Assembly: GCA_963766345.1 (NCBI GenBank)
Contig: CAVXZL010000012.1
Location: forward strand, 868,001-932,000
Direction of reading: 5' to 3'
DNA length: 64,000 nucleotides
From: DASVFB01 sp963766345
GTDB taxonomy: Bacteria > Actinomycetota > Thermoleophilia > Gaiellales > Gaiellaceae
Within the stretch, counting starts at the first letter, position 1. Each line of letters starts with the position of its first letter. The notes below the pieces were generated by a model. It was not told where the DNA came from and did not search any database. It worked only from the letters and a program-made list of their open reading frames with translations. The translations under genes and the position numbers were made by a program. Shown here piece after piece: positions 51,544 through 59,182 of this stretch.

Positions 51544-52452
51544 ATGAGCGAAAACACCTACGAGGGACCCGCGGTGAAGCAGCTGCAACGCAGCCGCTCC
51601 GACCGCATGCTGGCCGGCGTGAGCGGGGGACTGGCGAGCTACTTCGAGATCCACCCCGCGTTCTTCCGGGTCGGCTTCGTCGTGCTGACGCTGCTCGGCG
51701 GCGCCGGCATCGTCATCTACGCAGCGGCGGCCCTCGTCATCCCGGACGAGGGCAAACAGGACTCGGTCGTCACGGCGGCGATCCGCAACCGGCGCGACCG
51801 GCCGTGGCCCCTGATCGGGATCGCATTGCTCGGCGTCGCCGGCGTGATCCTCCTCTCACACGCGACGCTTTGGCCCAGCGGCGACGCCTGGATCGTGCTG
51901 CTGATCGCGGGCGCCGCGATCCTCTGGGTCACGCGTCAAGGCAAGGCCGAGCCGTCCACGGACGCGAAGCAGCTCGCAGCTCGCGACTCGCGGCGCATCC
52001 GCCGGTTCTTCGTCGGGCTCGCCGTTGCGATCGCTTCGCTCGTCGCGCTCGTGCTCGTCGCGGCAGCGATCTTCGCAGCGGTCGTGCACGTACATGTCGG
52101 CCGCGGCATCGGCGAGCGGACGTACAACGTCGCCGGCATCCAGGATCTCCGCGAGAACTACCGCCTGGGCATCGGCAAGCTGGTCCTCGACCTGCGCGAC
52201 GTGCAGTTTCCCGCCGGCGCGGCGACGCACGTGAACGCGCGCGTCGACGTCGGCAGGCTCGACGTGACGGTTCCTCCCGACGTTGCGGTGCGTATCCACG
52301 GAGACACGCAGTTCGGCGACGTGAACCTGCTCGGAGACGTCGCGGACGGGCACGACGTCAAGCGGAGCGTTTCGCAGGATGGCAGGCGTGTGCTCGTGCT
52401 CGACGCGCACGTCGGCGCGGGGGCGCTTCGCGTCGAACGCGCCGTACGATGA
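51544..52452 (+). CDS. PspC-domain membrane protein with LiaF-like C-terminal domain
   Basis: The 302-residue protein has an N-terminal PspC domain ('RSRSDRMLAGVSGGLASYFE', then a transmembrane helix), two further helices, one helix near residue 160, and an extracytoplasmic C-terminal domain ('VNARVDVGRLDVTVPPDVAV') as in LiaF. LiaF and PspC proteins tune envelope-stress two-component systems. It lies directly upstream of a PspC-kinase and response regulator on the same strand. Confidence 0.85.
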   Translation: MSENTYEGPAVKQLQRSRSDRMLAGVSGGLASYFEIHPAFFRVGFVVLTLLGGAGIVIYAAAALVIPDEGKQDSVVTAAIRNRRDRPWPLIGIALLGVAGVILLSHATLWPSGDAWIVLLIAGAAILWVTRQGKAEPSTDAKQLAARDSRRIRRFFVGLAVAIASLVALVLVAAAIFAAVVHVHVGRGIGERTYNVAGIQDLRENYRLGIGKLVLDLRDVQFPAGAATHVNARVDVGRLDVTVPPDVAVRIHGDTQFGDVNLLGDVADGHDVKRSVSQDGRRVLVLDAHVGAGALRVERAVR

Positions 52453-52458
52453 GCCGGG

Positions 52459-53532
52459 ATGCTGTCGCGCGCACTCGAGCCGAATGCGGACGAGCGCGTC
52501 ATCGCGGGGGTCTGCGCGGGCATCGCGCGGGCCCTCGCGGTCGACGTCACGCTCGTCCGCCTCGTCTTTGCGCTGCTCGCGCTCGCGGGCGGCGCCGGGA
52601 TCGTCCTCTACCTTGCGCTGTGGGCGTACGGCTCGGGCCTGTCGCACCGCTTCTGGGTGGCGATCGTGCTCGCCGTCGTCGCGGGCTCCCTCCTGCTCGG
52701 CGCGCTCGGCCTGTCGGATCGCGCGGTCGGCGGGATCGCGCTGATCGCAGCCGGATTCGCGCTCGCGTGGCGGCGAGGCGGCAGGTTCCGGCCGGGCGAG
52801 CCTCTCTCCTACGGAGGACTCGTGCTTGCCGCTGCGGGCGCCGTGCTGCTTCTCCAGGGCGGCGGAGCGTCGACGACGGTGCTTGCACCCGGAGCCGTCG
52901 CAGGCGCGCTGCTGCTCGTCGGCGGGCCCTGGCTCTGGCGGCTCGCGATCGAGCTCGACGCCGAGCGGGCCGGACGGATCCGCAGCGAGGAGCGGTCGGA
53001 AGTCGCCGCCCGCGTGCACGACTCCGTCCTGCAGACGCTCGCGTTGATCCAGCGCCACGCGCAGGAGCCGCGCCGCGTCGCGTCGCTTGCGCGGCGGCAG
53101 GAGCGCGAGCTGCGCGGCTGGCTCTACGGCGACCGGCCGCTCGGCGACCAGGCGTCGCTCGTCGGCGCGCTCTCCGCGGCGGCCGCCGACGTCGAGGAGG
53201 TGTACGGCATCCGCGTCGAGCTCTCGAACGCGGGCGACTGTCCCGCCGACGACGGGCTCGTGCTCGCCGCCCGCGAGGCGATGACGAACGCGGCGAAGTT
53301 CTCCGGTGTGGACGAGGTCGCCGTCTACGCCGAGGTGACGGACGACGAGGCCGCCGTCTTCGTCCACGACCGCGGCGCGGGGTTCGATCGCGCAGCGGTG
53401 CCGCCGGACCGGCACGGCCTCGCGGAGTCGATCGAGGGCCGGCTCGCCCGGGCGGGCGGCCGAGCGACGATCACGGGCGAGCCCGGCGAGGGTACGGAGG
53501 TCGAGCTGAGGCTGCCGCGGAGGACGACGTGA
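52459..53532 (+). CDS. PspC-domain sensor histidine kinase (HisKA_3 type)
   Basis: The 357-residue kinase starts with a PspC domain ('ANADERVIAGVCAGIARALA'-like 'DERVIAGVCAGIARALAVDV') and several hydrophobic helices to about residue 155. The HisKA_3 box is 'ARVHDSVLQTLALIQ' with His187, and an HATPase_c domain follows ('AREAMTNAAKFS', 'HDRGAGFD', 'HGLAESIEGRLARAGG'). It fuses an envelope-stress sensor to the kinase. The stop overlaps the response-regulator start (GTGA). Confidence 0.88.
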   Translation: MLSRALEPNADERVIAGVCAGIARALAVDVTLVRLVFALLALAGGAGIVLYLALWAYGSGLSHRFWVAIVLAVVAGSLLLGALGLSDRAVGGIALIAAGFALAWRRGGRFRPGEPLSYGGLVLAAAGAVLLLQGGGASTTVLAPGAVAGALLLVGGPWLWRLAIELDAERAGRIRSEERSEVAARVHDSVLQTLALIQRHAQEPRRVASLARRQERELRGWLYGDRPLGDQASLVGALSAAAADVEEVYGIRVELSNAGDCPADDGLVLAAREAMTNAAKFSGVDEVAVYAEVTDDEAAVFVHDRGAGFDRAAVPPDRHGLAESIEGRLARAGGRATITGEPGEGTEVELRLPRRTT

Positions 53533-54164
53533 AGCGGCGCGTCGTCCTCGTCGACGACCACCAGCTCTTCCTCGCGGGCGTGCGTTCCGAGCTCGCGGCC
53601 GCCGTCGACGTCGTCGGCGAGGCGGCGAGCGTTGCGGAGGCCGTCCCGCTCATCAAGGAGCTGGACCCCGACGTCGTGCTGCTCGACGTCCACCTCGAGG
53701 ACGGCAGCGGCGACGCGATTATCAATGCCGTCGCGCCGGAGCGGCCAGGGGTGCGCTTCCTCGCACTGTCCGTGTCCGATGCGGCGGAGGACGTGATCGC
53801 GGTCATCCGCGCGGGTGCGCGCGGCTACGTGACGAAGACGATCTCGGCGAAGGAGCTCACGGACGCGATCGAGCGCGTGGCCTCTGGCGACGCGGTGTTC
53901 TCGCCGCGCCTCGCGGGCTTCGTTCTCGACGCGTTCCGCGCGGGCGAACGCGTCGGCGGCGACGCGGAGCTGGACGAGCTGACGCCGCGCGAGCGCGAGG
54001 TGCTGCAGCTCATCGCGCGCGGCTACATGTACAAGGAGATCGCGGCGCGCCTTCACCTCTCCGTGAAGACCGTCGAGAGCCACGTGTCGAACGTCCTGCG
54101 AAAGCTCCAGCTCTCGTCACGTCACGAGCTCACGCGCTGGGCCACGCAGCACCGCCTGGTCTAA
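53529..54164 (+). CDS. NarL/LuxR-family response regulator
   Basis: The 211-residue regulator has receiver residues 'VVLVDDHQLFLAGVRSE' and phospho-acceptor Asp53 in 'VVLLDVHLEDGSG'. The LuxR-type C-terminus is 'LTPREREVLQLIARGYMYKE'. It is cognate to the PspC kinase just upstream. Confidence 0.93.
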   Translation: MKRRVVLVDDHQLFLAGVRSELAAAVDVVGEAASVAEAVPLIKELDPDVVLLDVHLEDGSGDAIINAVAPERPGVRFLALSVSDAAEDVIAVIRAGARGYVTKTISAKELTDAIERVASGDAVFSPRLAGFVLDAFRAGERVGGDAELDELTPREREVLQLIARGYMYKEIAARLHLSVKTVESHVSNVLRKLQLSSRHELTRWATQHRLV

Positions 54165-54185
54165 CCCCCTCGGTACGATGGCCTC

Positions 54186-55430
54186 GTGGCCGTCACGACG
54201 GAGGCGAAGCTCGACGCGCAGCGGATCCGCGCGGACTTCGCATACCTCGAGGAGCTCCGCGGCGGCAAGCCCGTCGCATTCCTCGACTCGGCCGCCTCGA
54301 CGCAGAAGCCGCGCCAGGTGCTCGACGCGCTCCGCGACTTCTACGAGCACTCGTACGCGAACGTGCACCGCGGCGTCTATCAGCTCGCGGAGCGCGCGAC
54401 CGCCGGCTACGAGGGCGCCCGCGAGAAGGCGCGCGCGTTCGTCAACGCACCGTCGACGCGCGAGATCGTCTTCACGCGTAGTGCAACGGAGAGCATCAAC
54501 CTCGTCGCCTACGCATGGGGGCTCGACAACCTCGGCCCCGGCGACCTCGTCGTGGTCACCGAGCTCGAGCACCACTCGAACTTCGTCCCGTGGCAGTACA
54601 TCGCAAAGCGCACGGGCGCCTCCTTCCGCATGATCCCGATCGACGACGCCGGAGAGCTGCAACTCGACGCGCTCGACGCGATCGCGCGCGAGGGCAACGT
54701 CAAGGTCGTTGCCAACAACCTCGTCTCGAACTCACTCGGAACCGTGAACCCGATCGAGCACCTGAGCTCGTGGGCGCACGACCTCGGGGCGATCATGGTC
54801 GTCGACGCGGCACAGTCTGCGCCGCACCGCACCGTCGACGTGCAGGAGCTCGGCTGCGACTTCCTCGCGTTCTCGTCGCACAAGATGTGCGGCCCCTCGG
54901 GTGCCGGCGCGCTGTGGGGCAAGGCGGAGCTGCTGGACAAGATGTCGCCGTTCAACCTCGGCGGGCACATGATCCGCTCCGTCCGCTACGAGGACACGAC
55001 GTGGGGTCAGCTGCCCTACAAGTTCGAGGCGGGCACGCAGCCGATCGCCGAGGCGTTCGCGTTCGGCGCCGCGATCGACTACGTCTCGCAGATCGGCCTC
55101 GACGCGATCGAGCAGCACGAGCACGAGCTCGTCGAGTACGCGATGGAGCGGCTGAACGACATCGGCGGGGTGACCGTCTACGGCCCGCCACCCGAGCGGC
55201 GCGCGGGAATCGTCTCGTTCAACATCGACAACGTGCACCCGCACGACGTGTCGCAGGTGCTCGACTGGGAGAACGTCGCGATCCGGGGCGGGCACCACTG
55301 CACGCAGCCGCTGATGAAGCGCCTCGGCGTCGCAGCGACGTGCCGCGCGAGCTTCTACGTCTATTCGATCCGCGAAGAGGTCGACCGGCTGATCGAAGGC
55401 CTGCTGAAGGCGAAGAAAGCCTTCGCCTAG
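54186..55430 (+). CDS. sufS: Cysteine desulfurase SufS
   Basis: The 414-residue PLP enzyme has the cofactor lysine in 'FSSHKMCGPSGAG' and the active-site cysteine in 'RGGHHCTQPLMKRLG', the SufS/CsdA group pattern. It takes sulfur from cysteine and passes it to SufU. GTG start. The sufU gene follows after 13 bases. Confidence 0.96.
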   Translation: MAVTTEAKLDAQRIRADFAYLEELRGGKPVAFLDSAASTQKPRQVLDALRDFYEHSYANVHRGVYQLAERATAGYEGAREKARAFVNAPSTREIVFTRSATESINLVAYAWGLDNLGPGDLVVVTELEHHSNFVPWQYIAKRTGASFRMIPIDDAGELQLDALDAIAREGNVKVVANNLVSNSLGTVNPIEHLSSWAHDLGAIMVVDAAQSAPHRTVDVQELGCDFLAFSSHKMCGPSGAGALWGKAELLDKMSPFNLGGHMIRSVRYEDTTWGQLPYKFEAGTQPIAEAFAFGAAIDYVSQIGLDAIEQHEHELVEYAMERLNDIGGVTVYGPPPERRAGIVSFNIDNVHPHDVSQVLDWENVAIRGGHHCTQPLMKRLGVAATCRASFYVYSIREEVDRLIEGLLKAKKAFA

Positions 55431-55443
55431 TTACCCTGGCCTG

Positions 55444-55893
55444 GTGCCCGGCGAATTCGATCAGCTCTACCGCGAGGTCATCCTCGACCACTACAAGAAC
55501 CCGCGCGGGCACGGGGCGATCGCTGACGCGGATGCGCACGCCGAAGGGCAGAATCCGCTCTGCGGCGACGAGGTGTCGATCTTCGTCTCGTTCGGTGACG
55601 ACGGCGACACGATCGAAGACGTCAAGTTCGAAGGACGCGGCTGCGCCATCTCGCAGGCGGCGACCTCGATGCTGATGGAGATGGTGAAGGGCCGCGGCGC
55701 GACCGAGATCGCGGCGCTCCCGAAGGAGGAGCTGCTCGAGGAGATCGGCATCCCGCTCACGCCGGTGCGGCTGAAGTGCGCGATCCTCGGCCTCGGCGTG
55801 CTGAAGGTCGCGCTGCATCGCGCGAAGGGAACGCCGCTCCCGGAGGAGTGGTCGACGCTCGCGGACGAACTCGAGTTCAGTGGCTCTGATTGA
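55444..55893 (+). CDS. sufU: Sulfur carrier SufU
   Basis: The 149-residue protein has the SufU/IscU core with three cysteines in 'QNPLCGDEVSIF', 'EGRGCAISQAA' and 'RLKCAILGL'. The insertion before the third cysteine ('EIAALPKEELLEEIG') is typical of SufU. It is the zinc-dependent sulfurtransferase partner of SufS. GTG start. It overlaps the Rieske gene by 14 bases. Confidence 0.95.
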   Translation: MPGEFDQLYREVILDHYKNPRGHGAIADADAHAEGQNPLCGDEVSIFVSFGDDGDTIEDVKFEGRGCAISQAATSMLMEMVKGRGATEIAALPKEELLEEIGIPLTPVRLKCAILGLGVLKVALHRAKGTPLPEEWSTLADELEFSGSD

Positions 55894-56194
55894 CGTCGGC
55901 GCGGCCGACGAGCTGCCGCCGAACAGCGTCAAGATCGTCAACGCCGGTTCGATCACCGTCGGCGTCTACAACCTGAACGGCGAGTTCTTCGCGCTCGAGG
56001 ATCGCTGCTCCCACGACGACGGACCGCTGTGCGAGGGCGACTTCGATCCCGACACCGGCATCGCGATCTGCCCGCGCCACGGCGCGAACATCGACATCCG
56101 CAGCGGCGTTCCGCGGACGCTGCCGGCCACGGAGCCGGTCGCCACGTTCCCGGTGCGGATCGAGGACGGCATCGTCAAGGTGGACGTCGCATGA
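55880..56194 (+). CDS. Rieske-type [2Fe-2S] ferredoxin
   Basis: The 104-residue protein has both Rieske boxes, 'CSHDDGPLCEG' (C-x-H) and 'CPRHGANIDIRSG' (C-x2-H), which bind one [2Fe-2S] cluster through two Cys and two His. It resembles ferredoxin subunits of non-haem dioxygenases but is encoded in the suf operon, where small Rieske proteins often accompany SufU in actinobacteria. It may donate electrons during cluster assembly. Confidence 0.92.
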   Translation: MALIDVGAADELPPNSVKIVNAGSITVGVYNLNGEFFALEDRCSHDDGPLCEGDFDPDTGIAICPRHGANIDIRSGVPRTLPATEPVATFPVRIEDGIVKVDVA

Positions 56195-56263
56195 CAGCGT
56201 CACTACGCATCCAAAGTGGCGATAGAGGCCGCGCTGCCGACCGATCGTCGATCGCTTCCGCCC

Positions 56264-56286
56264 GCGGCGCGGCTTTGCCGCGCCGC
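56264..56286. repeat. 10-bp GC inverted repeat between the Rieske and tag genes
   Basis: GCGGCGCGGC (56264-56273) and GCCGCGCCGC (56277-56286) around a TTT loop. It lies in a 100-base gap and 9 bases before the tag start. It resembles other short-loop GC palindromes of this genome (22316-22545 and 46309-46322) and may be a transcript-processing or attenuating hairpin. Confidence 0.5.
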
Positions 56287-56295
56287 GCATAAGCG

Positions 56296-56937
56296 ATGAG
56301 CGAAGCAGAGCTTCCGGGGCTGCCAGCCAATGCGAGCACGGCAGGCGCAAGCCCCGAGCGCGAGCGAAGCGAAGCGAGGGAGAACATCGTTCGCTGCTGG
56401 GAGAGCAACGACTCCGAGTACAACGCGTACCACGACGAGGAATGGGGACGGCCCGTGCGCGACGAGGGCGGGCTGTACGAGCGGCTCTGTCTCGAGGGCT
56501 TCCAGTCCGGGCTCTCGTGGCTGACGATCCTGCGCAAGCGCGAGAACTTCCGCGCGGCGTTCGCCCATTTCGATCCGGAAGCGGTCGCACAGTTCGACGA
56601 GCGCGACGTCGAGCGGCTGCTCGGCGACGCAGGCATCGTGCGCCACCGGGGCAAGATCGAGGCCGCGATCGCGAACGCGCGCGCGACGATCGAGCTGCGG
56701 GAGTCGGGCGCGCCGCTGCACGAGCTCGTGTGGGAGTACCGGCGCGACGGCCCGGCGCCGGCGACGTGGGATGCGAAGACGCCGGCGTCGGTCGAGCTGT
56801 CGAAGCGTCTGCAGAAAGCCGGCTTCCGCTTCGTCGGCCCAACGACGGTCTACTCGACGATGCAGGCCTGCGGCGTCGTGAACGACCATCGAGCGACGTG
56901 CTTCGTCCGCGATGAGGTAGAACGCGAGCGCCGCTGA
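56296..56937 (+). CDS. tag: DNA-3-methyladenine glycosylase I
   Basis: The 213-residue protein has the Tag signatures 'VRCWESNDSEYNAYHDEEWG' and 'FQSGLSWLTILRKRENFRAA', and the C-terminal 'VVNDHRATCF' that completes the zinc site. It excises 3-methyladenine. The first 33 residues have no counterpart in usual Tag proteins and come from a low-complexity 'GCGAGCGAAGCGAAG' tract, so translation may start later or the N-terminus is recently acquired. Confidence 0.93.
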   Translation: MSEAELPGLPANASTAGASPERERSEARENIVRCWESNDSEYNAYHDEEWGRPVRDEGGLYERLCLEGFQSGLSWLTILRKRENFRAAFAHFDPEAVAQFDERDVERLLGDAGIVRHRGKIEAAIANARATIELRESGAPLHELVWEYRRDGPAPATWDAKTPASVELSKRLQKAGFRFVGPTTVYSTMQACGVVNDHRATCFVRDEVERERR

Positions 56938-57524
56938 TGCTGGACGACCGTGTTCGCCAGGTGCTTGCCCGCCTCGAGGAGGAAGACCGCCGCGAGCGCG
57001 ACGAGGGCGTCTCGCGGGAGCTGCGGGCGCGTCAGGTCGCGCCGACGACGGGCCGGTTCCTCTTCGCGCTCGTCGCGCCGCAGACGGACTGCGAGGTGCT
57101 CGAGCTCGGCGGCTCGCGCGGTTACTCGACGATCTGGCTTGCCGCGGGCGTCCGCCACCTCGGCGGCCGCGTGCTCTCGCTCGAGCAAGACCCGCGCAAG
57201 TGCGAGGCGTGGCGCCGGAACATCGCCGAGGCGGGGCTCGAGGGCTGGGCGGAGCTCGTCGAGGGCGACGCGTTCGAGAACCTGCCGGCGATCGACGATG
57301 TCTTCGACGTCGTCTTCATCGACGTGGAAAAGGACGACTACGAGCGCCTCTTCCAGCTCGCGCGCGGCAAGGTCGAGCCGGGTGGGCTCTTCGTCGCGGA
57401 CAACGTCCTCTCGCACGAGGACACCCTCGGCGCCTACTCCCGCGCCCGCCGGGACGACCCGAAGCTCGAGTCCGTGACCGTGCCGCTCGACCGCGGCATC
57501 GAGCTATCCGTCGTCCTCCGTTGA
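56937..57524 (+). CDS. O-methyltransferase (class I SAM-dependent)
   Basis: The 195-residue enzyme has the AdoMet-binding 'CEVLELGGSRGYSTIWLA', an acidic strand end 'VLSLEQDPRKCEAWRRN', and 'FDVVFIDVEKDDYERLFQLA' with the metal-ligand Asp pattern of catechol/caffeoyl-CoA-type O-methyltransferases. The substrate is unknown. Its ATG overlaps the tag stop by one base (TGATG). Confidence 0.9.
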   Translation: MLDDRVRQVLARLEEEDRRERDEGVSRELRARQVAPTTGRFLFALVAPQTDCEVLELGGSRGYSTIWLAAGVRHLGGRVLSLEQDPRKCEAWRRNIAEAGLEGWAELVEGDAFENLPAIDDVFDVVFIDVEKDDYERLFQLARGKVEPGGLFVADNVLSHEDTLGAYSRARRDDPKLESVTVPLDRGIELSVVLR

Positions 57525-57569
57525 TGCCGCTATAGTGCGCGCAATCGCGGAAAGGAGGTGGTCCGGTCA

Positions 57570-57611
57570 ATGGAGATTTCCAGTACGGGCAGCGGAGGTG
57601 CTAGCTCGTAG
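57570..57611 (+). CDS. 13-residue peptide with an exceptionally strong ribosome binding site
   Basis: The ORF encodes MEISSTGSGGASS and ends at TAG. It is preceded by an extended Shine-Dalgarno, with the GGAGG core 11 bases before ATG. The same frame then stays open for 35 further codons ('GRVPGTETGIRLA...') to TGA at 57717-57719, directly at the terminator. This raises amber readthrough as an alternative. Ser/Gly-rich, no known family. Confidence 0.4.
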   Translation: MEISSTGSGGASS

Positions 57612-57717
57612 GGGCGGGTCCCCGGGACCGAAACGGGAATTCGCCTAGCCAGCGTGGGGGACGCGGTACGACACGCGACCGCCTCCTACGAAATTCCCGC
57701 TAGTCACCGACCGATTT

Positions 57718-57742
57718 GAGGGGCCCGCCATGCGGGCCCCTC
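57718..57742. terminator. 11-bp hairpin between convergent transcripts
   Basis: GAGGGGCCCGC (57718-57728) and GCGGGCCCCTC (57732-57742) with a CAT loop, followed on the plus strand by GTCGTTCC. It lies between the short transcript and the convergent propeller gene ending at 57769, so it can serve both strands. Confidence 0.65.
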
Positions 57743-57768
57743 GTCGTTCCGGCAGCGTCCGGGGAGGG

Positions 57769-58686
57769 TCAGGGCCGGATGCGCCAGAGGAAACGGCCGC
57801 GAAAGCTGCCGACCCACATGTCGCCGAAGCCCTGGCGAAGGACGAACGGCGCCGTGCCCGTCTTCAGCTTGATCGTGTTCGCCACCGTGTTCGTCTGCGG
57901 GTCGATCACCGAGACCGTGTCGTCGGTCTGATTCGGGATCCAGATCGTTCCGTCGGGGGCGACGTCGCCCTGCTGAGGCAGTGTCCCGATCTTCACCGTC
58001 GCGACGACGGCCTTCGTCGCCGGGTCGATCCGCACGACCGTGGCGTCGCCGTTCGCCACCCAGACGGCGTCCGCCGTGACGATGATCCCGCTCGGGCGTG
58101 CGTGTCCGACCGGCACCGAGGTCGACGTGTTCGTCGCCGGGTCGATCCTGAAGACGTTCTGCCCCGAGGCGCTGTTGTCGCCGACCCAGATCGCGTCCTT
58201 GGCGATTCCGAAGTTCGTCGGCTGCGCGCCGGTCTTGATCGTCTTCACGATCCGGTTCGTGGCCGGGTTGATCCGCACTACGGTTCCGTCGTAATTGTTC
58301 GTCGCCCAGGCCGATCCGAACGCGAAGGCGACGTCCCAGACGTTGATGCCGACCTTGATGCGCTTGGTGACCTTGAGCGTCTTGCGGTTCACGCGCTCGA
58401 CCCGGGACGTTCCGTAGCCGTCGATCCAGATGCTGCCGGCACCCGCGGCGATGCCGCACGGCTCCGAGCCCAGCCGCCCGGTCTTCGTCACCTTGTTCGT
58501 GTGCGGGTCGACGCGGCTCAGCGTCGCGGTGCCGTAGTTGGTCTCGAAGAACGAGCCGAACGCCGCGACCCCGGCGCACGGTTGCGAGCCGACGCGGATC
58601 TTGGCGACGACTCGTGGGCTCGAGCCCGCGGCGAGCGCGACCGAGGGCACGAGCAGGAGTGTGAGAGCCATGAGATGTGTGCGCAT
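57769..58686 (-). CDS. Exported YncE/Vgb-like beta-propeller protein
   Basis: The 305-residue protein has a signal peptide ('MALTLLLVPSVALAAG') and six or seven repeats of the YVTN/virginiamycin-B-lyase type ('VVRINPATNRIVKTIKTGAQ', 'VSVIDPQTNTVANTIKL'). The Vgb catalytic histidine pattern is not evident, so a binding or scaffold role is more likely than lyase activity. A possible -10 box and an 18-base palindrome lie just upstream. Confidence 0.82.
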   Translation of the reverse strand: MRTHLMALTLLLVPSVALAAGSSPRVVAKIRVGSQPCAGVAAFGSFFETNYGTATLSRVDPHTNKVTKTGRLGSEPCGIAAGAGSIWIDGYGTSRVERVNRKTLKVTKRIKVGINVWDVAFAFGSAWATNNYDGTVVRINPATNRIVKTIKTGAQPTNFGIAKDAIWVGDNSASGQNVFRIDPATNTSTSVPVGHARPSGIIVTADAVWVANGDATVVRIDPATKAVVATVKIGTLPQQGDVAPDGTIWIPNQTDDTVSVIDPQTNTVANTIKLKTGTAPFVLRQGFGDMWVGSFRGRFLWRIRP

Positions 58687-58698
58687 GGCCGCGCACTA

Positions 58699-58716
58699 TA
58701 GTCCGAAACCGGACTA
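58699..58716. promoter_or_regulatory. Palindromic operator-like site upstream of the propeller gene
   Basis: TAGTCCG (58699-58705) and CGGACTA (58710-58716) form a perfect 7-bp inverted repeat with an AAAC spacer. It overlaps, on the minus strand, a TATAGT -10-like box at 58696-58701. It is 13 bases before the propeller start and 5 bases after the MarR stop. MarR proteins bind such palindromes, so control by the neighbouring MarR is plausible; a weak terminator for the MarR gene is the alternative. Confidence 0.45.
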
Positions 58717-58720
58717 GATG

Positions 58721-59182
58721 CTACGAAACCGGAGCAGGTTCTTGCGAGGCCTTCACGAGCGCGTCGATCAGCTCCACGAGTACGTCCTCGACCTCGGTCA
58801 CCGGGCGCTCGAGGTTCCCGACGACGGCGTCGATCGTCATCTGGAGCGCCGGCCAGCCGCGTTTCCAACGCGCATCACCCTCCGGCGTCAGCCGCACGTG
58901 GTGCGACCGGCCGTCCCCCGGATGCGCCACGCGCTCGACGTCGCCGTCGGCGACCATGCGCCGCAGGCGGTCCGAGACCGTCGTCAGCGGCGTACCTGTT
59001 CGCTCGGCGACCTCGCTCGGCGTAAGCGGCCCCCAGACGCCGATGACGCTCAACGTCCCGTAGAAGTCCCTCTTGACACCCGCCGCCCGCAGGTTTCGGC
59101 CGAGCAGGTCGTTCACGAGCTCGCCCGCGATCCAGGTGTTGATGAGAACACCGCGCGGCCGGTCCGGCGGCGTCGCGCTCAC
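58721..59182 (-). CDS. MarR-family transcriptional regulator
   Basis: The 153-residue protein has the MarR winged helix ('LTPSEVAERTGTPLTTVSDR', wing 'VERVAHPGDGRSHHVRLTPE') between helical dimerisation segments. It usually represses adjacent genes and is released by small phenolic or lipophilic ligands. GTG start overlapping the stop of the epimerase gene (GTGA). The next gene downstream has a palindromic site in its promoter. Confidence 0.88.
   Translation of the reverse strand: MSATPPDRPRGVLINTWIAGELVNDLLGRNLRAAGVKRDFYGTLSVIGVWGPLTPSEVAERTGTPLTTVSDRLRRMVADGDVERVAHPGDGRSHHVRLTPEGDARWKRGWPALQMTIDAVVGNLERPVTEVEDVLVELIDALVKASQEPAPVS

Larger units (their letters stand above)
57531..57742 (+). 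ncRNA. Structured short transcript with a leader-like ORF and sequestered Shine-Dalgarno
   Basis: A TATAGT -10-like box at 57531-57536 and an 11-bp terminator hairpin at 57718-57742 define a transcript of about 200 nt with no downstream gene on this strand. It carries GGAAAGGAGGTGGTCC (57549-57564), complementary over 16 nt, with G-U pairs, to the usual 16S rRNA 3' end. A 13-codon ORF follows. AGGAGGTGGTC (57553-57563) can pair over 11 bp with GACCGCCTCCT (57677-57687). CGGGAATT/AATTCCCG (57634-57641/57692-57699) forms a second long-range stem. A regulated ribosome-binding RNA is inferred. Confidence 0.55.
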
